DNA of 19,431 nt, taken from positions 1-19,431 of the forward strand of contig CALDPK010000108.1 in NCBI GenBank assembly GCA_937911855.1, given 5' to 3'. The DNA is from an uncultured Trueperaceae bacterium. GTDB lineage: Bacteria; Deinococcota; Deinococci; Deinococcales; Trueperaceae. The notes beneath the pieces were generated by a model. The model had not been told where the DNA came from, did no database searches, and saw only the letters and a list, made by a program, of their open reading frames with translations. This document shows positions 7,996-15,065 of this stretch, piece after piece. A program made the translations under genes and the position numbers. Numbering within the stretch: position 1 is the first letter of the stretch; each line of letters opens with the position of its first letter.

Positions 7996-9996
7996 TTAAC
8001 GCTCCAGCGCCGGATCCCCGGGTAACTGTGCTTCCAGGTCGGCAGCCGTATGGACGGGGAGTTTGCAGGAACGGTCCATGCACACCCAGGCGGTGGGCCG
8101 GCCGCCAGGTGCACTGCGCCCTTCAAGTGCCGGGAAACGGTCCGCGCCGGCCGATTCGTGCAAGAGAAGGGCCTGCGGCAGGAAGCGGGACTGCACCGCC
8201 CTGGCCAGGTCAGCGAACGGTTCGCTGTCGAGTTCGCCGTTCAGCACAACTTCAACGGCGGGAGCGAACCATTCGTCCATCACGGCGAGCGTGCTGCCCA
8301 TCAGCGTCGGCTGACCCTGTGCCGGTGCTGCGGAACTTTCCAGTGTCGCCTCAGCCAGCCGCATGTAAGAGTCATCATCTGTGAGCCTGCCGGCCCGGAG
8401 CAGCAGCCTGGTCGCCTCGGCGATGTCTGCGGGCGGACCGGAATCAGCCAGGTCCCGCGGGCGCAGCAGCAGCTCTTCCCCATCCGAGGCCGTGCTGAAC
8501 AGGCTGCCATCCTGACTGAAGCGGTCCTGTATCTGCCGCACGGCGGCAAGGGCGCCGTGCAGCCAGCGGCTGTCAAAGGTGGCAGCGTAAAGGCTCATGA
8601 GTCCGTTGCCGAGGAACGCCAGGTCTTCCAGCAGCAGCGTGCCACCGCCGCCGGCCGAGTGGCGCAGGTTGCCGGCAAGCAGATCCGGCAGGAACACCGC
8701 CGCAGCCCGTTCAGCCGTGCGCGTGTAAGCGGTTTCGTGCAGCAGCCTGCCCGCCAGGCTCAGGTTCTCGATGAGCAGGCCGTTCCAGGAGGTGAGTATC
8801 TTGTCATCAAGCTCAGGGGCAGCGCGCGACCTGCGGTGGTTGAGCAGCAGTTCACGTGCCTGGTCAAGGCGGTGCCCGTCCGTCCCGGCCCAGGCCGCTT
8901 CGGAGAGACTCAGGATGTTGCGGCCTTCGAAGTTGCCGGCTTCACTCACCTGGAAGGCAGCCTGCGCGAAATCAGCCAGGTCAGCGTCCCCGAGCGCCGC
9001 GCGGAACTCGGGCAGGTCCCACAGGTAGTACTGCCCTTCGACACCTTCACTCTCGGCTGAGCGCGCCGACATGAGCGCGCCGTTCTCAGCCTGCAGGTCG
9101 CCCGTCAGCCAGTCGGCGGTGAGCCGGGCTGCACGCAGGAAACCCGTCTCGCGGCTGATGCTCCAGGCAGCTGCAGTGAGACCCAGGAACTGGGCGCTGT
9201 CGAACAGCATCTTCTCGAAGTGCGGTACGAGCCAGCCTTCGTCGACCGTGTAGCGCGACAGGCCGCCGCCCAGCTGATCGAAGATGCCGCCGCGAGCCAT
9301 GTTGCGCAGCGTCAGGAGGGCAGCGTCGCGCGCCTGCCTCTCCGGGCGGGCGAGCAGGAACTTCAGTACCGAGTGCGGCGGGAACTTCGGCCTGGCTCCG
9401 AAACCGCCGTTCTCCTCGTCCAGCATGTCCAGCAGCCGGGCCAGGGCCGTGTCGGTAGCATCTGGGTTGAGCGGACCACGCCGCAGGCTGGCTCCCACTT
9501 GCTCCTTGAGGTGCCGGGTCAGGTCAGCTGCCGTCTCGGTCACTTCGTCAGGGTTCTCAGTCCAGGCGCGCACCACTGCGGTCAGGACCTGACTGAACGC
9601 CGGCAGCCCGTGGCGTGGTTCGGGCGGCCAGTACGTGCCGGTGAAGAAAGGCTCACCGTCGGGTGTCAGCAGGGCCGTGAGCGGCCAGCCGCCCGAGCCC
9701 GTCATGGCCTGCAGCGCGGACATGTAGATCGCGTCGACATCGGGCCGCTCCTCGCGGTCGACCTTGACGTTGACGAAGTTGTCGTTCATGTAGCGGGCGG
9801 TGGCCGGGTCGCTGAAGCTTTCGCGCGCCATGACGTGGCACCAGTGGCAGGCGCTGTAGCCGATCGACAGCAGGATGGGGCGCCTCAGCTCCCGCGCTGT
9901 GCGGAAAGCTTCGGCGCCCCATGGGTACCAGTCGACCGGATTGTCGGCGTGCTGCAGCAGGTACGGGCTGGTCTCGTCTGCCAGGCGGTTGCTCAT
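7996..9996 (-). CDS. DUF255/YyaL thioredoxin-domain protein
   Basis: A 666-residue member of the family that includes bacterial YyaL and human spermatogenesis-associated protein 20. The N-terminus shows the diagnostic NRLADETSPYLLQHADNPVDW followed by a thioredoxin-like domain with C50-H-W-C53 (SACHWCHVM), FVNVKVDREERPDVD and GGWPLTALLTPDGEPFFTGTY. The rest resembles an alpha/alpha six-barrel as in N-acylglucosamine epimerases (KFPPHSVLKFLL, FDQLGGGLSRYTVDEGWLVPHFEKML, ILTSWNGLLIENL), ending in a Cys pair (VCMDRSCKLPV). No signal peptide is visible, so it is probably cytoplasmic. Biochemical function is not established; a redox or protein-folding role would fit the chaperone genes upstream. 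The ATG at 9996 matches the conserved family start. It lies 44 bp after the prolyl isomerase gene. Confidence 0.95.
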   Translation of the reverse strand: MSNRLADETSPYLLQHADNPVDWYPWGAEAFRTARELRRPILLSIGYSACHWCHVMARESFSDPATARYMNDNFVNVKVDREERPDVDAIYMSALQAMTGSGGWPLTALLTPDGEPFFTGTYWPPEPRHGLPAFSQVLTAVVRAWTENPDEVTETAADLTRHLKEQVGASLRRGPLNPDATDTALARLLDMLDEENGGFGARPKFPPHSVLKFLLARPERQARDAALLTLRNMARGGIFDQLGGGLSRYTVDEGWLVPHFEKMLFDSAQFLGLTAAAWSISRETGFLRAARLTADWLTGDLQAENGALMSARSAESEGVEGQYYLWDLPEFRAALGDADLADFAQAAFQVSEAGNFEGRNILSLSEAAWAGTDGHRLDQARELLLNHRRSRAAPELDDKILTSWNGLLIENLSLAGRLLHETAYTRTAERAAAVFLPDLLAGNLRHSAGGGGTLLLEDLAFLGNGLMSLYAATFDSRWLHGALAAVRQIQDRFSQDGSLFSTASDGEELLLRPRDLADSGPPADIAEATRLLLRAGRLTDDDSYMRLAEATLESSAAPAQGQPTLMGSTLAVMDEWFAPAVEVVLNGELDSEPFADLARAVQSRFLPQALLLHESAGADRFPALEGRSAPGGRPTAWVCMDRSCKLPVHTAADLEAQLPGDPALER

Positions 9997-10040
9997 GCCG
10001 GCAGGCTAGCAGAGCCGCAAACCCGGTTCAGGCTGCTGGC

Positions 10041-11045
10041 TTACTCGGCTTCTTCAGCCTCGCCGGCTTCGTCAGCTGCAGTTTCAAGCAGTTCAGGGTG
10101 CGTTTCGACGTCTGCGACTTCGAGCAGGGCATTGATGATGTCACCGATGCGCTGGTTGGCGACGGCGATCTCGGCCTGGTCGCGGAAGTCCTCGAGGCTG
10201 GCTTCGCCGCCACCGATGCGTTCGCTTACCAGGATGATGTGCTGGCCAAAGTCGGATTCTACGGGCCCGACTACTTCGCCGACTTCAGCTCCGAAGGCTG
10301 CTTCCTCGAACGGAGCTACCATCATGCCGCGGCCGAAGCAGCCGAGCTCGCCGCCCTGGGCGCCGGAGCCGGGATCGATGCTGTGTTGGGCAGCCAGTTC
10401 AGCGAAGTCTGCGCCGCCTTCAAGTTCGGCAACGAGTCCTTCGGCAACTTCGAGTTCTTCTACCAGTATGTGCGCTGCGCACACCTGTTCTTCGTTCGCG
10501 AACTGGGCACTGTTGTCAGTCCACCAGGTTTCGAGTTCCTCGTCAGTGATGTCCATCTCCTCGAACAGCTGGTCGACGAGGCGCTGGATCTGCTCGGTTT
10601 CGCCGACCATCACTGCGTAGTGCTCGAGGTCGCGGAAACCTGCGGATTCCAGTACGGAATCAATCTGGTCTTCGGGGATGGTCCCGATGGAGCGGGCGAC
10701 GATCTCGTCCACCTCTTCGTCGCTTACCGTGATGCCACGCTCGTCCGCTTCGTTGAGCAGGACCATGTCACTCTTGAGCTGCTCGAGGTATTCGGGTTTG
10801 AGGTCTTCAAGCTGGGCGCGCATGTCGGGCGTCATGGGAAGACCCATGCTGGCCACGAGGCCACGGATTGCGATTTCAAAGCGGTCTTCGAAGCCGGCTA
10901 CGGTCTCGGTGCGATCATCAACCCGCACTATCACCGCGTCGTCCTGTGCGAGGGCGCTGCCTGCCAGCATCACGACGGCCATAAGCATCGCGACTGCTAT
11001 GCGGCGTATTGTCGGGCGTTCATTGTTGGTCAGTTTGACTATCAC
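10041..11045 (-). CDS. Secreted parvulin-type peptidyl-prolyl isomerase (SurA/PpiC-like)
   Basis: A 334-residue protein that likely helps fold exported proteins outside the cytoplasmic membrane. An N-terminal signal peptide is visible: basic region (ERPTIRR), hydrophobic core (IAVAMLMAVVMLAG) and an ALA-QD cleavage site near 33/34. A SurA N-like helical region follows (about 38-165), then one rotamase domain with CAAHILVEE, GADFAELAAQHSIDPGSGAQGG, LGCFGRGMM and FGQHIILV. The mature chain is strongly acidic and ends in an Ala/Glu tail. There are two cysteines (VCAAH and LGCFG; many relatives have LGWF). The GTG start at 11045 overlaps the dnaJ stop (GTGA), with AAGG eight bases upstream. A lipobox is not seen, so it is soluble or peripheral. 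Confidence 0.9.
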   Translation of the reverse strand: MIVKLTNNERPTIRRIAVAMLMAVVMLAGSALAQDDAVIVRVDDRTETVAGFEDRFEIAIRGLVASMGLPMTPDMRAQLEDLKPEYLEQLKSDMVLLNEADERGITVSDEEVDEIVARSIGTIPEDQIDSVLESAGFRDLEHYAVMVGETEQIQRLVDQLFEEMDITDEELETWWTDNSAQFANEEQVCAAHILVEELEVAEGLVAELEGGADFAELAAQHSIDPGSGAQGGELGCFGRGMMVAPFEEAAFGAEVGEVVGPVESDFGQHIILVSERIGGGEASLEDFRDQAEIAVANQRIGDIINALLEVADVETHPELLETAADEAGEAEEAE

Positions 11046-11974
11046 CCAGAGACCTTAACACCGCCCGGATGAGAAGCAAGTTCCTCCAGCCGGCGGTAAG
11101 CCTCGAGCTGTTCCTCGCCGGGAGCATCGGGTACGACGACGTTGACGCGGGCCAGTTCGTCGCCGCGCGTGCCGTCGCGCCGGGGCCAGCCCTGGCCGCG
11201 CAGCCTCAGGATCCGGCCTGAGGGTGTGCCCCTGGGGATGGCCATGATCACGTCGCCGGACAGGGTGGGTACGGTGACGTTGCCGCCCAGTACGGCCCGG
11301 TAATCCGGCACGGAGATGTTCACCCTGACGTTGTCGCCGTCAAGGGTGAACACCGGGTGGCCGGCCAGCTTCAGGCGCAGGATCAGGTCACCACCGCCTG
11401 GCGCCTGGCCGCGCAGCCGCAGCCGGTTGCCGTTCCGGCTGCCGGCGGGGATGTTCACGGTCAGCTGCTTGCCGTCGATGGCGAAAGTTGTCTCCCCGCC
11501 GCGGAAGGCTGTCTGCATGTCGATCTCGAGTTCGGCTTCCACGCTGCGCGGAGCGGAACGGACCTGGCGGCCGAAGCCTGAGAAATCCTGAGGCGTTCCG
11601 CCCTGCTGGAAGCTGGTGCTGAAGCCGCTGCCTCCGAAGGCACCACCGAAGAGGCTCTGGAAGAAGTCACTGAAGCCGGCCATGTCTTCGGGGTTCATCT
11701 GCTGGAAGCCTGCGCCGGCACTGCCACCACCGGCGAACGGCTGGCGGGGGCCTTCACTTCCGAACTGGTCGTAGAAGCTGCGCTTCTCCTCGTCGCTCAG
11801 GACCGTGTAGGCCTCGTTGATCTCCTTGAAACGTTCTTCAGCGGAAGGGTCGTCCGGGTTGCGGTCCGGGTGATGCTTGGCGGCAAGCTTGCGGAAAGCT
11901 GCCCGGATGTCCTTCTGGCTGGCTGTCCTGGGAACTTCCAGAACGCTGTAATAGTCCTTGTAAGTCGCTGCCAT
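11042..11974 (-). CDS. dnaJ: DnaJ-family co-chaperone lacking the zinc finger
   Basis: Stimulates the ATPase of DnaK and delivers clients to it. The J domain (residues 5-70) has the essential HPD at 35-37 within KHHPDRNPDD; a Gly/Phe/Gln-rich linker follows (about 73-135), then two C-terminal substrate-binding folds (INIPAGSRNGNRLRLRGQ-like region, then a second VTVPTLSGDVIMAIPRGTPS). No CxxCxGxG repeats occur, so this is the CbpA/DnaJ2 or Thermus-type DnaJ (310 residues). A GGGAGG ribosome site lies ten bases before the ATG. It follows grpE by 34 bp. The Thermus operon continues with dafA and clpB; here neither follows, and the prolyl isomerase gene overlaps directly. Confidence 0.95.
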   Translation of the reverse strand: MAATYKDYYSVLEVPRTASQKDIRAAFRKLAAKHHPDRNPDDPSAEERFKEINEAYTVLSDEEKRSFYDQFGSEGPRQPFAGGGSAGAGFQQMNPEDMAGFSDFFQSLFGGAFGGSGFSTSFQQGGTPQDFSGFGRQVRSAPRSVEAELEIDMQTAFRGGETTFAIDGKQLTVNIPAGSRNGNRLRLRGQAPGGGDLILRLKLAGHPVFTLDGDNVRVNISVPDYRAVLGGNVTVPTLSGDVIMAIPRGTPSGRILRLRGQGWPRRDGTRGDELARVNVVVPDAPGEEQLEAYRRLEELASHPGGVKVSG

Positions 11975-12008
11975 TATCTTTTACCCTCCCCTCTGAAGAA
12001 ATCTCTGC

Positions 12009-12596
12009 TCAGTCGTTGTAAACCACTACCGAGGCGGGCCTGATCAGGCGGTCGCCCTGGCTGAAGCCAACCTTGACCACCTGGGCGATGGTGCCCGGCC
12101 GGTGCTCTTCATCGGCAGGCAACGCGGTGATGGCTTCGTGAAGCTCAGGGTCGAACTGTTCACCGGCTGCACCCACGCGGGTAATGCCGAGCCGCTCGAG
12201 GTCGCCTTCCAGGTTGTCGAGTACCAGCTTCACGCCGTCCAGGATCGCGCTTGCGTGCTGGTCGGTGCTCACCTGCAGGGCGCGTTCCAGGTCGTCGAAT
12301 ACGCGCAGTACGGTGGCGAGTGCCGAGTCAAGGCCGCTGGCGCGGGCCCGTTCCATGTCCGCTATACTGCGGCGCCGGAAGTTATCCAGTTCGGCGCGGC
12401 TGCGGATGAACCTGTCATGGAAGTCGTCGCTCGTCTGCTTCAGGACCTCGAGTTTCTCCTGGGCCTTGACGAGCTCGGAACGGAGCACGTCAGCTTCGCT
12501 TTCCGGGCTGCTGTTGTCGGTCTGGGTGTCCTCGGCAGCTTCGTTCTCTGCTTCCGCTGCCTCGTCCATCCTGTTTTCGTCGAATTCACTGTTCAT
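12009..12596 (-). CDS. grpE: GrpE nucleotide exchange factor
   Basis: Releases ADP from DnaK. The 195-residue protein has an acidic, disordered N-terminus (about 1-36), a long coiled-coil helix (LRSELVKAQEKLEVLKQTSDDFHDRFIRSRAELDNFRRR region) and the C-terminal beta domain with FDPELHEAI, and PGTIAQVVKVGFSQGDRLIRPASVVV, the family signature. The ATG at 12596 gives a normal-length protein; its ribosome site is weak (GGAG about 14 bases upstream), which, with a stem-loop in the spacer from dnaK, suggests lower expression than DnaK. Confidence 0.96.
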   Translation of the reverse strand: MNSEFDENRMDEAAEAENEAAEDTQTDNSSPESEADVLRSELVKAQEKLEVLKQTSDDFHDRFIRSRAELDNFRRRSIADMERARASGLDSALATVLRVFDDLERALQVSTDQHASAILDGVKLVLDNLEGDLERLGITRVGAAGEQFDPELHEAITALPADEEHRPGTIAQVVKVGFSQGDRLIRPASVVVYND

Positions 12597-12631
12597 TGTC
12601 GGTCGTCTGCTCCATCAGGGTCTCAGCGCTG

Positions 12632-12664
12632 TGCGCCTTCCCGCGTTTCAGGCAGGAAGGCGCA
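12632..12664 (-). other. Stem-loop between dnaK and grpE
   Basis: TGCGCCTTCC and its perfect complement GGAAGGCGCA form a 10 bp stem with a 13-base loop in the 91 bp dnaK-grpE spacer. No U-tract follows on the minus strand, so it is more likely an RNA-processing or dnaK-stabilising element than a full terminator; partial attenuation is possible. Confidence 0.6.
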
Positions 12665-12687
12665 GGCAGCGTCACCAGAAGTTCCGG

Positions 12688-14604
12688 TCAGTTGGCCGGC
12701 TTGAAGTCGGCGTCGATCACTTCTTCGTCGTCGTCCTGGCTGCCGCTGCTGCCGGCGTCACCTTCGGACGGGCCGTCCTGGCCGTCTTCGGACTGAGTTG
12801 CTGAGCGGGCTGCCATGAGCTGCTGGAACTCCTGCAGCTTCTGGCCGAGTGCCTGTGCTTCGCTTTCCAGGGCGTCCTTGCCGGCGGAGCCGTCGTCCAG
12901 CTTCTGCTGTGCAGCGTCGATCGCAGCCTGCAGGTCACCGCGGGCGTCTTCGGGAGCATTCTCGGCTTCCGAGAGCGCGTTGGCTGCCTGGGAGCGGATG
13001 GCGTCGAGCTGGTTGCGGGCGTCGGCGAGTTCGCGGGCGACCCGGTCCTGCTCCGCGTTGGCTTCAGCGTCCGCGACCATGCGGTTCACTTCGTCCTCGC
13101 TCAGGGTGGTGGTGTTCTGGATGGTGATGGAAGCTTCCTTGCCGGTTGACTTCTCGCGCGCAGTTACGTTCAGGATGCCGTTGGCGTCGATGTCGTAGGT
13201 GATCTCGATCTGCGGCATGCCGGCAGGCATGGGCGGGATCTCGTTCAGCTGGAAGCGGCCCAGCGACTTGTTGTCGCTCGCCATCGGCCGCTCACCCTGC
13301 AGCACGTGCACGGGTACTTCCGTCTGGTTGTTGGCGGCCGTGCTGAAGATCTCGCTCTTGCGGACCGGAACGGTCGTGTTGCGGTCGATCAGCTTGGTGA
13401 ACACGCCACCCTTGGTTTCGATACCGAGGCTGAGCGGGGTGACGTCCAGGAGCACGATGTCCTCGACTTCACCGGTCAGCACGCCGGCCTGGACTGCCGC
13501 GCCGAGGGCCACCACTTCGTCAGGGTTGACGGACTGGTTGGGTTCCTTGCCGAGCACGTCCTTGACCATCGCCTTCACGGCGGGTACGCGGGTGGAGCCA
13601 CCGACCAGGATGACTTCGTCGATGTCGTCCTTGCTGAGTCCGGCGTCGTTCATTGCGGTCTCGAGCGGGCCGCGGATCTTCCGGAGCAGCGGGGTGATGA
13701 GCTCTTCGAACTTGACGCGGGTCAGCTTGCGGTCCAGGTAGAGCGGAGCATTGCTGGCCGGGTCCATGGCGATGAACGGCAGGCTGATGCTGGTTTCGGA
13801 CAGGCGCGAGAGTTCCATCTTGGCGTTCTCAGCAGCTTCGATCAGGCGCTGCAGGGCATGCTTGTCCTTGCGCAGGTCGACGTTGTATTCCTTCTTGAAT
13901 TCTTCTGCGAGCCAGTCGACGATCGCGTGGTCGAAGTCCGAGCCACCGAGTTCCGTGTCGCCGGCGGTCGAGCGTACTTCGAAGACGCCGTCGCCGACCT
14001 CGAGGATGGAGACGTCGAACGTACCGCCACCCAGGTCGAAGACCAGGACGGTCTCGTTGCCCTTGTTGTCCAGGCCGTAGGCCAGTGCTGCTGCCGTAGG
14101 TTCGTTGACGATGCGGAGCACTTCCAGCCCGGCGATCTTGCCTGCGGTCTGGGTGGCTTCACGCTGTGAGTTGTTGAAGTAGGCGGGCACGGTGATGACT
14201 GCCTTGGTGACCTTTTCACCGAGCGTGGCACTGGCGTCATCGACGAGCTTGCGGAGCACCTGCGCGGAGATCTCTTCCGGGGTGTACTGCTTGCCGCCGA
14301 CCACGAAGCGCACGCCGCCGTCGTCGCCCTTGACCACTTCATAGGGGGCGCGTTCAGCGTCATGCTTGGCCTCGTCCCAGGTGCGGCCGATGAAGCGCTT
14401 GACTTCGAAAAGGGTGCCGCCGGGGTTCAGGACCGACTGCCGCTTGGCGACCTGACCGGTCAGCCGCTGGTCATCCTTGAACGCAACGACCGAAGGCGTG
14501 GTGCGGTTGCCCTCGCTGTTCACCAGTACGGTTGGCTCGCCGCCTTCCATCACTGCGATTACACTGTTCGTCGTACCGAGGTCGATTCCGACTGCTTTTG
14601 CCAT
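12688..14604 (-). CDS. dnaK: Hsp70 chaperone DnaK
   Basis: The 638-residue central chaperone of the operon. The nucleotide-binding domain shows GIDLGTTNSVIAVMEGG, VPAYFNNSQREAT, IVNEPTAAALAYGLD, the phosphate-binding FDLGGGTFDVS and VGGSTRVPAV; the interdomain linker and start of the substrate-binding domain read VLLDVTPLSLGIETKGG; the C-terminus ends in the canonical acidic EEVIDADFKPAN. Length and motif set are normal. The start is fixed by AAGGAG nine bases before the ATG. It is the first gene of the minus-strand run and sits behind a consensus promoter with operator-like repeats, so heat-inducible control is likely. Confidence 0.98.
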   Translation of the reverse strand: MAKAVGIDLGTTNSVIAVMEGGEPTVLVNSEGNRTTPSVVAFKDDQRLTGQVAKRQSVLNPGGTLFEVKRFIGRTWDEAKHDAERAPYEVVKGDDGGVRFVVGGKQYTPEEISAQVLRKLVDDASATLGEKVTKAVITVPAYFNNSQREATQTAGKIAGLEVLRIVNEPTAAALAYGLDNKGNETVLVFDLGGGTFDVSILEVGDGVFEVRSTAGDTELGGSDFDHAIVDWLAEEFKKEYNVDLRKDKHALQRLIEAAENAKMELSRLSETSISLPFIAMDPASNAPLYLDRKLTRVKFEELITPLLRKIRGPLETAMNDAGLSKDDIDEVILVGGSTRVPAVKAMVKDVLGKEPNQSVNPDEVVALGAAVQAGVLTGEVEDIVLLDVTPLSLGIETKGGVFTKLIDRNTTVPVRKSEIFSTAANNQTEVPVHVLQGERPMASDNKSLGRFQLNEIPPMPAGMPQIEITYDIDANGILNVTAREKSTGKEASITIQNTTTLSEDEVNRMVADAEANAEQDRVARELADARNQLDAIRSQAANALSEAENAPEDARGDLQAAIDAAQQKLDDGSAGKDALESEAQALGQKLQEFQQLMAARSATQSEDGQDGPSEGDAGSSGSQDDDEEVIDADFKPAN

Positions 14605-14645
14605 AATTGCTCACTCCTTGGGAAACTGCCGCGCCTGCACATAAC

Positions 14646-14680
14646 CTGCCACGAGGCACGGCAAAACATTCACTGCCACG
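14646..14680 (-). repeat. Direct repeat and alternative hairpins in the dnaK leader
   Basis: CGTGGCAG occurs at 14673-14680 and 14646-14653 on the minus strand, 27 bp apart, in the predicted dnaK leader of about 70 nt. One TGCC segment between them can pair with a GGCA on either side, so two mutually exclusive short hairpins can be drawn. The stems are only 4-6 bp, so this may be chance. Confidence 0.4.
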
Positions 14681-14681
14681 G

Positions 14682-14710
14682 AGTATAGCAACACTCATGG
14701 CACGTGTCAA
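14682..14710 (-). promoter_or_regulatory. dnaK promoter
   Basis: On the minus strand TTGACA (14705-14710) and TATACT (14682-14687) are exactly 17 bp apart, a near-perfect vegetative sigma promoter. The expected transcription start is near 14675. A consensus promoter on a heat-shock operon implies control by a repressor rather than by a special sigma factor. Confidence 0.85.
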
Positions 14711-14723
14711 TAGATATGAGTGT
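14691..14723. promoter_or_regulatory. Inverted repeat flanking the dnaK -35 box
   Basis: ACACTCAT (14691-14698) and ATGAGTGT (14716-14723) form a perfect 8 bp inverted repeat with a 17 bp spacer that contains the -35 hexamer. The core ATGAGT/ACTCAT resembles HspR (HAIR) half-sites. Repressor binding here would block polymerase. Confidence 0.6.
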
Positions 14724-14735
14724 GGTCATATCAAG
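14715..14735 (-). promoter_or_regulatory. HAIR-like element (possible HspR site)
   Basis: On the minus strand CTTGATA-N7-ACTCATA matches the HAIR consensus CTTGAGT-N7-ACTCAAG at 10 of 14 positions with the correct 7 bp spacer, just upstream of the dnaK -35 box. It shares its inner half-site with the larger inverted repeat. HspR is not encoded in the window; assignment is by motif only. Confidence 0.5.
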
Positions 14736-14780
14736 TTTGTAGCCTGTACCCCAGGTGGCGCCATGCAGGTAAACTCCGGC

Positions 14781-15065
14781 ATGCTCTTCTCTGTAATCGC
14801 CCGCGACGGAACCGACGCAGAAGCGCCGGCACGCCGCCAGGCTGCCCGCGACCAGCACCTGACCGAACTGCAGCCTCACGTGGACAGCGGCGTCGTCCAG
14901 TTCGGCGGTGCCTTCCTTGACGAGACCGGCACGATGCGCGGCTCCATCCTCGTTCTCGATCTGCCCGACCGGCCTGCCGTGAGCGAGTGGCTGAACAACG
15001 ACATCTACACCCGCTCGGGCGTATGGCAGGATTTCGAAGTGGCCGAGTTCAGGCGGGCGGTGTGA
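14781..15065 (+). CDS. YciI-like protein
   Basis: A 94-residue protein of the YciI/YCII fold (ferredoxin-like dimeric alpha-beta barrel), seen in MLFSVIARDGTDAEAPARRQAARDQHL, then GGAFLDETGTMRGSILVLD and VSEWLNNDIYTRSGVWQDFEV. The family has no general assigned function; relatives act as small cytoplasmic enzymes or are domains of larger ones. The ATG at 14781 fits the family start (MLF-x-V-x-A-R-D); the in-frame ATG at 14763, with AGGTGG four bases before it, would add six residues and remains possible. It diverges from dnaK across a 176 bp region, so it may share the operators there, but no clear promoter is visible on its own strand. Its 3' end overlaps the transporter gene by 17 bp. Confidence 0.85.
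   Translation: MLFSVIARDGTDAEAPARRQAARDQHLTELQPHVDSGVVQFGGAFLDETGTMRGSILVLDLPDRPAVSEWLNNDIYTRSGVWQDFEVAEFRRAV

Noticed and set aside
9997..10040. Imperfect hairpin between the prolyl isomerase and DUF255 genes as a terminator
   Set aside because: The stem is bulged (AGC-AGCC with GGCT-CT-GCT) and no U-tract follows; not enough to break the operon.
9220..10620. A 466-codon plus-strand open frame spanning the DUF255/isomerase junction
   Set aside because: It spans two unrelated minus-strand genes and turns into a Ser-rich low-complexity translation, typical of a shadow frame.
11042..11060. A dafA or clpB gene after dnaJ as in Thermus
   Set aside because: The prolyl isomerase start overlaps the dnaJ stop, leaving no room, and no clpB-like sequence is in the window.
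9921..11072. A 383-codon open frame on the plus strand, antisense to the prolyl isomerase
   Set aside because: The opposite frame has a clear signal peptide and rotamase domain; the antisense product shows no family features.
14705..14734. A plus-strand promoter for the YciI-like gene (TGTCAA, 18 bp, TATCAA)
   Set aside because: Both hexamers match the consensus poorly; the gene's promoter remains unassigned.
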